Positions 1-13,693 of a stretch of DNA of 64,000 bases are shown here, one piece after another (position 1 is the stretch's first letter; each line of letters opens with the position of its first letter). The DNA comes from Hyalella azteca (lineage: Eukaryota; Arthropoda; Malacostraca; Amphipoda; Hyalellidae): positions 186,001-250,000 of the forward strand of contig NW_025946706.1 in NCBI RefSeq assembly GCF_000764305.2, given 5' to 3'. Below the pieces are notes generated by a model, which was not told the DNA's origin, made no database searches, and was given only the letters and a program-made list of their open reading frames with translations. A program made the position numbers and the translations under genes.

Positions 1-959
1 AAGTACTCTACAAATTGTAAATAGATAGTACTTTCTCTACATGTTATCTCATTTTTATTTCTGTTATCTTCGATTTTAGTTCTAATGTCCTCAAGTTTAG
101 GTGAATTGTTTGAATGTGAATTTTAGGTTACTAATTGTTTGTACCTGTGTTCTAGGTTTTGAACTGACAATGGAGCTGGACTCCGAAACGTTTTCTCTTA
201 TAAGAAATGGTGAACTTTTTGGCTATTTTCTTTACTTTTAAATTCCTGCAGGTGAATTTGCGACTTAAGCAGCCAAGTGATTTTAATACTTACGGACCAG
301 GCATTAAGTCCAGCAGCCATCTCAATCAATCGTCAGTTATGGAAAGATCGGGTTCCAAGTGCCGGATCCCTTGTGAATCAAGTCACGAAAAGTATAAGAA
401 TCGGCAACAGGCCATGGGCCTATTTCTTCAGTGCCGACACTTCTATTCTATGAGAACATCAGGTTGTTTTGTATTCGTAAAATTAATTTGAAAAAGAACA
501 TGAACTCAATTTAAGAAAATCTTTCATATCCAAAAGTTGTGAAGGAAGTTTCCACATCGAACGTTTTTTTTAACTGAAATCATACAAAATACACGACTCT
601 TGTGCCAAAAAGACCTTAGAATTTACCCAGTCGGTTTGGAACTATCTGCAATTTTTAACAACAATCTGTGAAACTAGAGAACGAAAGATGATCCATTTCC
701 TCCCATCCGTTAGTTAGGTCCACATACATGTCCAGACCAGCCTATGGTAACTATTTTTTAGAAGAAAAATGCTTAATGAAGACGCTAAATGACGACGATA
801 AACGGCGTTGGTTTTGCACAGAAATTGTACGCTTTAAAATCAACATGCTGCACGGCGTGCGCGGTTCTTGCTCATACTCCTCAGTGCTCAGTCTTCTCAC
901 TCCTCAGTAATCCTTTGCGCTGCAAGAGATAAGGTTGTCTGTGTAGTATAAGAGGTAAA
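1..959 (+). other. Upstream region of FTCD with a possible terminal exon of another gene
   Basis: No gene is confidently recognised. Positions 156-208 look like a short exon: a tctag acceptor, one open frame, then a gtgaac donor. A second open stretch follows at about 253-480. Two frames of that second stretch read like protein. One of them, ending in a TGA near 450, has a residue mix more typical of a folded domain (an NRPWAYFF string). The implied intron is only 44-70 nt, much shorter than the other introns here, so the pair may instead be decayed sequence. FTCD 5' UTR and promoter sequence must lie in the last few hundred bases. Confidence 0.25.
881..908 (+). promoter_or_regulatory. Candidate initiator cluster for FTCD
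   Basis: Three TCAGT pentamers occur at 881-885, 888-892 and 904-908, 52-79 nt upstream of the FTCD ATG at 960. TCAGT is the arthropod initiator consensus. No TATA box is evident nearby. The spacing suits a short 5' UTR, but no transcript evidence is available. Confidence 0.3.
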
Positions 960-3900
960 ATGACAGAGAAACAAATTATCGAATGCGTTCCAAACTTTTC
1001 AGAAGGAAGAGATCAAGCTGTGAGTATAAGAGATGAATAAAAATTGTCATTTCTTATTTAATTTCAATTTTGCTTGTCGATGCATTGTGGGGATTCAGCG
1101 CAAATTTCAGCTATGGAATGAAAACAACGCTTAGGATATTATTTCCAAGCACACTGTAATAATGATAATATTTTTTGATTAAAATCACAGAGAAAGGTGA
1201 ATTCTCTTTGTTTCTGTTTATTGGTCCATATTTGCGTATTGGTATTGTAGTGTAATGATTTGCGTGAGCTGATTTTTATGTATGTTGGTACGCTAAATTA
1301 TGAGGCTATATTTGCATTTTAATGCTGTATCTGAACGCACTGAAAAGAACGTTATATTAATAATTTCACAGATCACCGAGTTCTGTCCCGATTCTTTCCT
1401 TGCCTCGTGACGGTTATTTTTTTCAATTTTTATTATTAGCATGACGAGGAAATTAGACGAAGCCTCTGAAGAATCGTAACGTAGAATCATGTAGAGCAAA
1501 TCGTTGCGGATTTACGTTACGATGCATTGCATTGAGATTTGCAAACGCTCATAGCTGTACAAATAAGATCATCTTATCCCCGAGTCGTCATCACTCACTG
1601 CTGACCTTGAAAGCTTGCGCACAAGCTATGCCACAAGCTCGGGTGCCACAGCTTGGTGCCATCCTATACGCACCTCGGATTAGATCAATTTTTTTCACCA
1701 TTAGAAAAAGCATTAGGAAAACAGCAAATTCCTATAGTCATAAGGAGAATTACTCTGCTCTGAACTTAGTATCAACGTTGCTATAAGAATCAAAGTCGAG
1801 TAATAAACATTTATTAACTATTTGACGATTCGTCTGGATAAATCTAAATTTGATTAGTTTGTCCATGAAACGTTTCAATTGATTAACATAACTATTTTTG
1901 ACGTCTTTTTATGATCACTTATACATTTTAGATAGCAGAGCATAAAACTAGCGATTATCTAGAAAGTTACTTTCTCAATATCTTCTGTTCCGAACAGGTT
2001 AAAGTATCATTAGGAAATCGCCTTCTGTTGGGTACCTTAAGTTATTGTCTTATCTTGTCTTATCTTACTGATATTCCGCATTTATTTATAAATTTGATCC
2101 GACTATTACTAATTTATGATGATTTTCAGGTCTCTCGACAAATTAACGTAAAAGCAGGGAAATTAACGGATTAACCCATTGCTAGCCCTACTATAACTTG
2201 TTAATTACCGTACTGCCTCTGTGAAGCCGTATAGGACTCAAATAATTTATATATTAAAGTGATATAATTTTCTCGAATAGTCACATCTTATTTTCTCGTG
2301 GAAAGAAAAAACAATTCATATGAATGTGGTCGAACATCTATACATAAATGCGACAATCATACGCCCGGTGCTAGTGCTGGGGCCTCGCAGGGTCGCTCGG
2401 ACATGCATGCTCGTGTCGATAAGAAACCTGTTCGCGGGGCCCTTGTTTGTACAAGTTCTTTTTATTCAGAATTAATTCCATTAGCGGTGTCTAGCATAGC
2501 AGCCCATTGAATGTTAATGTGCGCATGGGCAAGAAATTCCTTCTACGTCAATGCGTAATTAATAGTAATCGCGCATTGTTTTGATCCTCATTTTTTAGGT
2601 TATGCGATTTATGTGTGTTACTGTAGTAAGTGGAACAACACAAACATTATCGAAAGGTTGTTTTTCTCTCGAGGTTATCGATGCCATCAGTGAAGCAGTT
2701 CGTGGGGTGAGTGGCGTTCGTCTGTTGGACGTTGACCCAGGGCCGTCCACTAACCGTACCGTGTACACCTTCGTCGGCAGTCCCGCGGCCATAGTGGAGG
2801 CAGCATTGGCTGCAGCTCGCACGGCGCACCGTTTAATTGATATGACTCGCCACTCTGGTAATCATTTGACTCCTTAACTGGTTTTTGTTTTCTTTTGTTC
2901 TATATTTTTTCTAACCTATTTAACCCAGAATTATTCCTATTTTAAATTTGAAATTTTTCAGGCTCACATCCTCGCATGGGTGCTCTAGACGTGTGCCCCT
3001 TCATCCCCGTATGCGGGGTGACGGTGGCAGAGTGCGTGAAGGTGGCCAAGGAGTTTGGCAGAAGACTTGCTGGGGAGCTCGACGTGCCCGTCTTCTTGTA
3101 CGGCGACGCTGCAGACAAGGGTGACCACCGCAAGACCATGCCGCAGATACGGGCAGGGGAGTATGAAAGCCTCGAAAAGAAGGTACTCATTTATTACTAT
3201 TAAGTACTGTATAGGAGCATTAAGATAATTTATTCCTACCCACGCTATTTAAACTTTTGTAAGTAATAGTTTGTGTGAGCAAGAGTCGGTTCAACAACTT
3301 GCAAATAAAATAGTCAATGCTTTTAAGGATAATATTTCTTAGATTAGTCCTTCATTAACAATCGCACATTATAGTGACAAGTCAAACCTCAATATACTTG
3401 GGAATATTATCGAGCGAGGATTATAAGCTAAAAATTCTGGTAAAATAGTTATTAGGAATACAATGGCTGCAATTCTCATGACTTGAGTACGTCTTAATTG
3501 CGCTCAGCTGCAAGACCCGCAGTGGCAGCCCGACTTCGGCCCCAGCGCGTTCGTGCCCCGCTGGGGGGCGACGGTGACAGGGGTGCGCAAGTTCCTCATC
3601 GCGTACAACATCAACCTCATCGCTACGAAGGAGCAAGCCCACCGGTTATAAAATCCAGATTAGAAATACTTCATTTATTTTACTATGTATATTTATTATT
3701 ATTTTGATCGTTAACAACCGTTATTAACTGATCCAATTTTTATCCTATTGAGATTAATGATGCAAGATACGGCGCTAAATTGGTTTTGAAACAGTCATTT
3801 AGACAAATTTTAAGAGATATTAAATTTATTTATCATTTTCTCTGTATTACTCTTGATAAATTTCTCACTCTGCTAAAAACGGATAATAAGTATAATAAAC

Positions 3901-6900
3901 TTACTACAATATACCTCCTTCCACGTTGAATGGAGAAAATTATTTTAAAAAGACTAGTGCAAAAAGATTTAAGAATATTTTGATGAGATGACCGATCATG
4001 TTTTCTTACTAGTAATTAGTTGAGCAGGCCTCATTGTCAAAACTATCAATTATATCATAGGACTTATGAATTTTTTTTTACAGTTTCCTGAAACTTCCCT
4101 CCCTTCCTTCCTAAAGGATTGCTCTGAACCTGCGCACTCAGGGCCGCGGCAACGGAGAGGTTGGTCGACTGCAGAACTGCCAGGCCATCGGCTGGTACCT
4201 GGAGGAGAGAAACATGGCGCAGATCAGCATAAATCTCACAGACTTCGACGTCACTCCCATCCACGTTGCATATGAAGAAGTGAGTTTATCATCATCACAA
4301 GCCTGGCAAACATTTTAAATAATTTTTAGTTTTCTTGGGACGTTAAAGCAAAACATCCCTTGTACGATAATAAATGACTTGTGAACCCAAGATGAATGAT
4401 GAGAAGAGCTAAATGATAGCATTGATGCCGAAACATTATGAATAAAAATTTTCGAATGCTAGGTTTATCAAGGATAATATGTATACCAACATTTAGTTCT
4501 CTCTATCAACATCGCCATTGCTTTCAAGAAATGTATTACGCTTAATGTTGCTGCTTGCCGGAAAATTGTATTCTCTAATTCAACTGCGAACTAACGAAAA
4601 GTTTTGGAGCTGCACGCATTGCTTTCCTGGAAAGTACAGTACAAAAATTCGATCTTCTGTACGGTTCTTGTGAAAAGATCCAAAAGATCTTGTGTGTACG
4701 ATTCTTGTCACAAGCATACATATCTCGTATCCTTCAGGAATATGTATCACAATATCACGTTTTCTCCAAGAACTTATCAAAGAGAGGAACCTATTTCTAG
4801 GCCCTGAAAGACGCCGCTGCTTTGAACGTGCCCATAACTGGCTCCGAGATCGTTGGGCTCGTGCCCCTGCGTTCACTGCTGCAGGCGGCTGATTACTACA
4901 TAGACCGTGAGGGCCTCTTCATCCTGGAGGAGGAGCACAAGCTACAACTCGTCATTAACAGGCTGGGCTTGTCCCAGCTGGCACCGTTCGTACCCAAGTA
5001 TGTGTTCATTATATGCCAGTGACTGCCTCATATGTTGCTGATTTCAATTTAATCAGATGTAATAATGTATGAAGAAAAATGATGACAAGCAGAAAAGTTA
5101 TTAGTTATAATAACTACAACTATAATTATATACCTTCTACGAGTAATATAACCTAATTATGTATATAACTTAAATAATTATATAACTATAAGAAAATTAC
5201 AAGATCAAGTTGTAATCATTTTACTTTTCATCTACAAATTCTTTCTCATGCAGGTTGTTACGAATAGGTTCATAGCGTCATTTTGGAAATCTACAGTTAA
5301 TTTAAATGCTTTGATCATTTTTTTATCCGTATTTAGGTCGTATTTATGAATTTCAGAATCATCGAACGCAGGAATTTTTCCCCTTAGTGATGAAGCAGAG
5401 AAAAACATCCAAAATAATGTTCCGAAGGCATAAATTTTTAATACAAGACGACTGAACTCGTAGGGAACGCATCATCGAGTACTGCTTGGCCGAGGGCGAC
5501 CCGAGCCTGAGGAGCGTGGGGCCGCTAGGGCGTGGCAGCGTCGCTGCGCTCGTGCGGGGCGTCGCCGCGAGGACCGCAGCCCCAGGGGGAGGCTCTGTCG
5601 CCGCTGCCGTCGCCGCCCTCGTCAGTCTTGACTTGCTTTAGTCATGTCGGACATTCTGCTGCTCACTGTATCAATTTTTTTATATAAATTAGTAATATTA
5701 TTTGCGATATCGATCGAAAGTTTCGCAGCCGGATATCATTCGGAAATATCAATGGTAGGTTTGATATTTGATTTTCTGACAACATTAAATTTGCTTTCGC
5801 CTTAAAACATTTTTGAGAAGACTGACTGCCTCACATGAAGTATTAATGAATACTTTACTCAAAAACTGATGCGCAATGTGGAACACCGTGTGTGGCTAAT
5901 GGTTGCATGTGTATATCAAAGATATACGAAGATTCTGAGATATACTGAGGCCGTTATTTTCAATCACCTATTTGTTATTTGTCTATTATCGTTCATTAAT
6001 GCTATTCATTTTGCATAAACGTTTATCCAGGTATCTCATTTCCTGTAATATTCTAATAAACAGACCATCAATAAATATGTACACACAATGAATGATAAGA
6101 GTTTGAACGATATTTCCAATGTTTATGCCAGGGCTCTGCCCTGGGCGCAATGGTTGGTCAACTGACGTACGGGAAGCGTCAGTGGGAAGAGCACGACGCT
6201 GCAATGCGCTCAGCCATTGCACCGCTGCACAGAGCTGCGTTCGAACTCCTGCCCGCCATCGACAACGACACAATTGCTTTCTCTAAATACATGGTCAGCA
6301 GTCTACAAGACCACTTAATATAAATAACACACAAGGATACAACGAGTAGTTGAGAATTAATAATATTGTTAATTAAATACTCATGAGCCAGTGCCAGAGC
6401 TCAAGAACTGCTTGCGAGGAAGAATCTTTATTTCGTTTTCTTTAGGAAACCATTATAAAACTTCATATGAAGCAGAACGTTATTTGAAATAATAATAATG
6501 AATATGAGCAAATGTCGACTGGTAGCTGAGAATGTCTGTGTATATTTTGCTTTATTCATTTGACGACGGGGTTCGATCAGAGCGCGAGTCGACAGTCTGC
6601 CAGCACTGCTAGCGAGGAAGCTCTGAAGGAGGCCGCGGTGGCGCAAGCTGCCATCGAGACAGTTCTTGTGAGTATAATGATGAATCATTGAGAAGTAACT
6701 GCAAAAGATTCATCATATTGTGAAGGTATACTTTTTACTTGAAACACCAATATATCAGTTGTAAGGTTGGTACTTTCTTTTTTAGTGTCTCCATTGATGA
6801 AAATTCAAGGTACTCGGACAACGTTACGTGAAATACAATCAGTTATCATCAAAGGCATAGATATCTGTAAATTTTTTTATTAAATGCAGCGAATTCGCTA

Positions 6901-7642
6901 ACAATATTACGATGTCGTCACCTGTAGGTGCCGTTGGGTGTCATGCGGTCCATTGACGCCGTGTGGCCACAGCTCGCTAAGGTGGCTGCACTGGGTAACA
7001 TTAACTGCAGAAGTGATGTGCAGGTGAGGTATTTCTGTGTGGCCGTTAAAACACTCAAAGACTGATATCTTGAGTGTTTCGACGTCGCTAAATTAATTTA
7101 GGACTTAGTATGACATTAATGAATGAATGTGATCGAAAACAAATGTGCACTGTATGTTGATTCAAATGAACAAGTTTAACCGTCAATTTTAAATTCTCGC
7201 ATGGCTTTATTTAACAATTATATGTTTAAATAATTTACAGACAAAAAGTTTGTTCTATAAAAGAATTTCAAATTGCTATTGCATTCTTATTAATGTTTTT
7301 AGCGCATTTTCTCATTTAAAGAAAAAGTGCACTATTGTGCTCGCCATGTCCGTCTGTCCGTCCGTCCGTGACCTCAAGTTTTTGTCGACGAGAAAATGCG
7401 CTCTCTGTCACTCACTGCTGTGAGTACTGAGTTATATTTTTTAATTTTTGACTTGACAGGTCGGGGCACGTTGTTTGGAAACTGGCGCCTGGGGGGCGTT
7501 CTACAACGTCTCAATCAACTTGGATAACGTCATAGACGAAAGTCAACGTCTCTTGTTCAGTTCTGAAGCTGAAACTCTGCTGAAGAAAGCGCAAGATGGT
7601 TGCAGACACGTTCTCAGCATCGTTGAAAACAGAATTGCATAA
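960..7642 (+). CDS. FTCD: Formimidoyltransferase-cyclodeaminase (11 exons, complete)
   Basis: Bifunctional enzyme of histidine breakdown. It moves the formimino group from N-formimino-glutamate to tetrahydrofolate, then deaminates it to 5,10-methenyl-THF. Exons: 960-1019, 2674-2857, 2962-3182, 3508-3644, 4117-4279, 4801-4997, 5464-5620, 6132-6293, 6581-6667, 6928-7023, 7460-7642. Phases agree at all ten junctions and give 548 aa, close to the vertebrate length of about 541. The N-terminus carries the ECVPNFSEG signature. The formiminotransferase catalytic histidine lies in [14 protein letters not shown] (about residue 84). The C-terminal cyclodeaminase half begins near [10 protein letters not shown] and keeps an aspartate in a DNDTIAF segment. 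The start is the only ATG in frame with the signature. The exon 4 donor (gttata) is weak but is required by the phase. No disabling change is seen. The last intron ends in a dispersed repeat. Confidence 0.97.
7296..7441 (-). repeat. Dispersed ~150-bp repeat, copy A
   Basis: Reverse complement of the copies at 33872-34018 and 50033-50187. Shared landmarks are a CGGA/CCGT-rich core (rc GTCCGTCCGTCCGTGAC), the string ATTGTGCTCGCCATGTCCG, and an inverted pair GCGCATTTTCTC / GAGAAAATGCGC near the two sides. This copy ends about 18 nt before the acceptor of FTCD exon 11. Confidence 0.85.
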
Positions 7643-10600
7643 TTTTTTAGTGTGTGGGATTTGGGCTCCGTTGCAACGAGTCAAATCTAGTGTCACGGCC
7701 TAAAATATGGTTCATTTATTTTCCATGGCAACAGTGAAAAATTTTCCTAACAAGAAGGAATGAAATATAAAATATCTAAATTTTTATTATATGACATATC
7801 ACCTATTCGTGTCTTTTTCTTATTCGAGAGATTCGTGTACTCTCGCCGGACTCCTCATTTATGTAGTCGCAACGCATTTGAATTTATAATTCCAAAAGTG
7901 GCCGAATAAATACAGGTCTGGTCGCTCAGGTGTCAATCAAAAATTGAGACATGGGACAGGCTATTTTAAGGAGCCATACGTTTATTCTTCTGATTAAGTT
8001 GATAACAAACAATAAATTGAGAATAACCAATTAATCACACAGTCGAACCCGTTGAGCGGTAGTAATGGACTCAATCGACAATTCTACGGACCCGCCTGCG
8101 AACTCGCCAGCGGACTCGCGCAACTGTTACACTCATAATTCCTTCAATACTTAACGGATCTGTATGAATTTTGGAATGTGAGTATTAATTATAGATACGC
8201 TGCCGCATTACAGATGGTCGCTTGAGTTAGTAAAGGAATTGATTTTCACAAATTTGATTGATATCGACCATAATTCGAACTAAATCTGTTAATTTTATCA
8301 TTTAGAGAACAGTGTATGATCAAATATATTGATTAAATGACCGATCTTGAAGTTAATCGTCCTATAAAAAGTAAGAAACCAATTTTTTAAGAAATAATTT
8401 TGAAATACAGAATTCAACTGAAGTAACAACTTCTTTTTAGAATTAAATATTCTTACAACGAAACAAATCTCATTCACTTAACATATAAAATTTTCTTCTC
8501 TCACCAAATATTTAAAATTCCGAAGTAAAGCCAAACTCAAGAAAATAAATTTTAATTATATATTTTCGGAATAATGCCTCTCAAATAAATTAAATCAGCA
8601 AAATAAGTCCTATCTATTGCAGATTTATTGTTTATTCTACTTTTTTCATTATTCTAGTGTTTTGCATAGTAGTAGTTATTAAATTGCTTAATCATTTAAT
8701 TCCCAAAATTCAAAATTTTCGCCACAGTAGATTTATCAGACAGAAAATTTCCTACAAGTTTGGATGGCAACATCTTAAATTTCTCTCGTTGCGTATTCTA
8801 GATTCTGAGATCACATTGAGAGTCGGCGTCCCATCAAGAACTTATTTGCTCGTGGCTGGTAAGTGTTGATTTGTTTGTTGCAACTCTTAAAGTTCTGCCA
8901 GCTGTTATTTCTGATGTTCTATGAGTAAAACATATACCGTTTTGGTGCTGTGTGTTGCGTTTCACGGTTGTTCAATCCTGTGTCATTGTTCTGACGACTT
9001 AGGTGCTGTTGCCTGAGGGCTTGAGCCTTGACGTTCGTCTCATTCTCGTGCTAATGAGTGGCAGAAATTACCGTAATTTGTCAGTTAATGTTATTATATT
9101 CCGCAAGTCTCTTTAATAATATAATTCGGACGCGGAATGGGAAACTTATCGCCCGTGTAGGATCCGTTTATATAAACTTTGTTTCATGCAACGCAATGAT
9201 TTTTTTAAGGAAGTTGAATTAAGGAATATGTACCTAATTATCCTCTCATCACGATTACGGATTCTATCATAACGTATACGGATACCTAAGCAAGTTTCAA
9301 ATAATGTAGCCTGTTCACTTTTTAGGTAGCTATCTCTTCAATTCTATTGATCTAAATTTAATATATTATATGCGTCATGAATGAATGCTGGAAATGCTAC
9401 CACACAATATTTCTTTGTGCATTTTTTGTATTTGTTTTGAAATGAATGTCATGTCAACTCGAGTCTTAACTCTTAAGAAATTAGAGTGAAGCTTGTCGCC
9501 TTGTCCTTCGTTTGCCTCTGTTTTTGCAATCTAAATTATCCTACTCTACTCTGTACTAGAGTAAAGTCTTGTACAGTACTGTTGATGACATGACAAATGA
9601 CCATGAGTTGCCTTTTGGCCCTCGGCCTAGTAAATGGAATATTGAGATATATCTGAAAATTGCTGGTTTAAATTTATTCCAATCGGTAAATAATTTTTAA
9701 AGATCATAATAGCAGTTTCAGCGTTTATTAGGCCGTAGGCGGTAGGCCTGTCCCCGATTCTTTACATCGCAGAACATTCACAGCATTTCGCGGCAAGTCT
9801 CAAACTCGTGACTCACTGCTTCAATTCTGCTTTGCTTAACCACCTGGCCTCCTTGCCGATTCTTACCAGAACTTAGCACACAGAGCTGGGATTAAACCTG
9901 TGCCAATCTTGGTACTCAGAAGTACTGTAACCACCCTGCACATTGCAAGCAAATGTATGCTTTCTTGTTTTTAAACAGAAAACTAGGTAATTTGCTGGTC
10001 AGCTGGTGGATTTTTGAATCAGAACTTGCATATTTTTGTCTAATTTAAAAAAAATTTGTTCTTCCCTGTAATTTTTGGACAATTCTACCTGATATTCCAC
10101 ATTGGTCTGGTAGTTTCTACTTAGTCACTTCAGCAAGTTCAGCCCTGATAGAAATATTACACTTAATGTGCTGCTAGTACAATTAAAACTACACAACTAG
10201 GCCTAGCCTAGTTACAACTGAAATGAGAAGTTTCTTATAACTAATTAATAACAAAAGCCATTGTTAATAGTTATACGTCTTTACAAATGTATTGTTTATA
10301 TTATATTGAAGCCTGCTAACAAGTGCTGTGTAGTTGATGCCTGCTGAATAAAAAGTGCTGATAGTTTGCTCTAAAGAAGACAATTCACTACCTACACTTA
10401 AAGGGGGAAATCTTAAATGTGGGTCCTGAAGATAGAAATGTTGGATAAGTGCTAGTGGTGGTTTTGGACAAGTAGAAACTTCACTTGCTGCTTGAAGTGC
10501 GCACAGTCCAGGGTTAATTTATTCTTCAGCAGCACTTTCAGCAATTAGAAGAAGTGATGCATCCTGCAGCTGGTGTCTGGCTGTGTGCATGTATGACCAT

Positions 10601-12850
10601 TATTTGTTTAGGTATCTATAGCTGATTGAAGTAATGGGATAACTGATAACTGGTGATCAATGGTGCTTCATAAACCTGCATAAGTGGAAAAATCTTGAGC
10701 ATATTGCATATCTGGAAAATTATTAGTTTATTTTAGGAAATTGGGAAAGGAGTTGCTTACTCAGTTGATGTATTATAATGCATTGGTTGCATAATGTTTA
10801 TTTGAGTGGATTGGAAAGTACAAAGAAATCATGCTGGAGCAGTTCTTCTTGAAGTAATTGAATAGATCAAAAGGCTGCACTTGCTGTTATAGTTTTTCTA
10901 TTTAAAACTGAGGTTTTTACTAGTCTGAAAGCATCAGTGCCACACCAGTGACAATACAAAGTTTGTCCCAGTAAATACAAGACAGATGTTATCATGTTAT
11001 ATAGATGAATTTGAGCTTTACCATGTTCATTTTTCTTGATATCCTTGATATTTGTTTTGTGCATAGTCGTCTCAGGCCATGATGGATTGCTGCCTTTAGT
11101 TGACATTTGAGTTCTTACATTTTCTCAATTGTTCGTCACTAATGTCTGATTTTCTTTTAATATCCAGTGATCACATCTGTGACAAGTTTCTAATTAAAAG
11201 TTTTTGAAAATTTTGACATAGTTGCTGGATATATACATTTCTTTTAACTAAAGATGAATAATTTGGTAGCCGCATATTGTACACTATAAGTCACATGGGT
11301 GATGTAGTGTTCCCGAGTCTTGAGAGTTTATTATTTTTTGAAGTTCAGACAATTCAATTTACAACAATTGAAACAAGACTTAGTGTGGACTTGTGGTCAC
11401 ATCTGCCTTACATGCATATATTAGTTTAACTTGTCAATTTGCTCTTGATCATTGTTGGCTATATTAGTACTCCATCTTGTATTGTGCTATGTCTGTTATT
11501 GATAGGTCTTGTTATAGCTGCTGACATTTTGCTTTAAAGATTGAACATTTCTTGATGGATGTGTGGAATGTAATCTATTACTCCACTATGAAGCAATTTA
11601 TTCTTGAGTTCCATTTTTTTGGGGTCTTGGTTCTTCTTATATCAAAACAGCTTGTAGAAGAAAATTTCCTCATGGTTGCCCCTACTCCCTACCATTGACC
11701 CATCAGCTTTTGCTGGGTTACGGCAACTGTTAACTTTCCTCATTTGATGTAGAGTGTGATCAAGAACTAGTTGAGAACCGTACTATGTTCACGATGTAAA
11801 TCGCTGGAAATCAATTGCAATTAGAAGAAATTTCCAAGTACATTGTATTGCCTTTCCCAGTGAGAATGAAATTGTTAAAGCGTAGGAGGTATATCATATA
11901 TACAAAGCACTAAATAAAAAAATTAACATTACCAGAAGTTGAACATTCTCGGGTTGAATTGCTAGTAAACAAGTTCTAACTTGGTGAAGGATACTGGGTT
12001 ATTTTAAATGCTGCACCCAATTCAATAACTACCTATTTGTTTAGGTATGAATTCAAAATGCATGATTTATACCCCAATGGAGAAAGATTCAAAGTTTTTA
12101 TTTTATTTAATTATAAATTTTGAGTATGTGCCCTGTGTGCTGCATGGCAAACCTTTAAAGTTCAAACCGTAGCCAAAATTTCGACACACGAGAAAGTAGA
12201 TCTTCTTTGCCGAGTGGACAGGAGCAGTGATCAAACAGGGTTCAGATCAAACAGCTTTTTTGAAGCAACCACAAGAAATGGTCACAAGGGGGCGAGATCA
12301 GGTGATCTTGGTCAAACGCCAAAACACCAAATTCCGCGTCTGAATAGGTTGAAGAAAAAATGGTAACTTCTTCAGTTTCCATTTGTGTATGAATTATAAA
12401 TTTATACTCGGATAAGAATTGAATAATTTGGGCTTGTTATTTAGAATAAACCTGTATTTCAATGCATCGGCTGTATCTAGATATTGACATCAGTTGAAAA
12501 AGATTGATGACGCAGGCTTATTTGACTCGTGGGTCGCGAGAATACACCGTTTTAGGTGGATATCTCCAATAAAGTTTCTGTTGCAGTATCAAACGCGTGA
12601 GTGCGCTAATACATAACACCCTCCTATCGCTCTTCGTTCTTATCTTCACGTCATATTGCGATCACTGGTTTTGTGCATACTGCCCTTCAGAGGATTCAAC
12701 CGGAGCTTTTAGCTTACATTCCGGAATGATTTTTCTACACCATGTCAGTTAATGTATAGTTTTTTTTTTGTGGAAATCGGATCAATATTTTTTTGTTTAG
12801 AAGAACTACAAGTACCAAACGTGCATAACCTCTTATTTTCCTTTTTGCAG
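7643..12850. other. Intergenic region between FTCD and RPL41
   Basis: An AATAAA at 7905-7910 is a plausible FTCD polyadenylation signal, 263 nt past the stop. The remaining 5 kb is AT-rich and I recognise no coding exon. A good donor-like site (gtggctg followed by gtaagt) near 8861 and a pyrimidine-rich stretch near 12620-12650 are both candidates for the unlocated 5' non-coding exon or start site of RPL41. I cannot choose between them. Confidence 0.5.
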
Positions 12851-13125
12851 GTTGCAAGCTTTGTTCTCCCCGGTAACGCAATGAGAGCCAAGGTAAGTTG
12901 TAAATGCAGCGTAGGTGACAAATGTAAAGAAACCTGATGAAAATAGAACAGTGGAACATACAGCGTAATTAGTAGACATGATTATGGTGCGAAAATAGAA
13001 TTTGTAATAGAAAGAGATGTCCTGGAGAAAAGAATCAACATTTTTTCTAACACCAACAGTGGCGGAAGAAGCGTATGCGGAGGCTGAAGCGGAAGCGCAG
13101 GAAGATGAGGGCGAGGTCCAAGTAA
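12851..13125 (+). CDS. RPL41: 60S ribosomal protein L41 (25 aa, two coding exons)
   Basis: One of the smallest eukaryotic proteins, a basic single helix in the large ribosomal subunit. Exon A runs from the acceptor (ctttttgcag) at 12851 and codes from the ATG at 12881 to 12892 (MRAK), followed by gtaagt. Exon B, 13060-13125, starts after caacag and codes for WRKKRMRRLKRKRRKM, then RARSK and TAA. The joined product is 25 residues, exactly the family length, with one residue (Q to A) differing from the vertebrate protein as I remember it. The intron is 167 nt. AATAAA at 13164-13169 lies 39 nt past the stop. The UTR exon upstream is not located. Because the ORF is tiny and split, ordinary gene finders would miss it. 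It looks functional rather than processed, since it has an intron. Confidence 0.95.
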
Positions 13126-13693
13126 ACCTGGTAAGAACTATCCAAGTGATGAATAATAGTGGCAATAAAAGTATTGCTGAATAATTAGATTGAAATAAAT
13201 CTCTGAAAATTTTTTTTCCGATGGCAAGACGGTAACAATTTGAAAAATTTTTTCCCCTCTTCAGGTGCTCGTGAGTGGATGCAACTCTTCATTCGTAATA
13301 AATGAATAAATAAGAACATTTTTAATATCCTTTAAACATTTGTTCATGAATAATAGCAATGTTGCGCTGAATGAAAGAGTGCGTTGCTGAACAATTTTGC
13401 CCTTTCATGGAATATTTATGGTGTATGTAGGGTATGAAAACATTACTTAGTAAACCTTTATTTTACAGCAGTAACAAGAACTCTTGATTTTCAGTCTAAA
13501 TCAACGTAATTACCAACATTACCCATTTTTACTTTGAACTTAACTATTCTACCACATGTTCCATTGCCATCTGTCAAGGAATATTCATTTGCGTTCGAGC
13601 GAAATAATTCAAATAATTGAGTCATCGATAACCAATCGGATCACCAGCATCAGTAGGTGCCCACTCTTCAAGGATAGATCTTCCGGATGATGA
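13126..13693. other. Convergent interval between RPL41 and LZTR1
   Basis: Holds the 3' ends of two convergent genes: RPL41 AATAAA at 13164-13169 on + and a candidate LZTR1 AATAAA at 13457-13462 on - (232 nt past its stop). I see nothing else. Confidence 0.6.
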
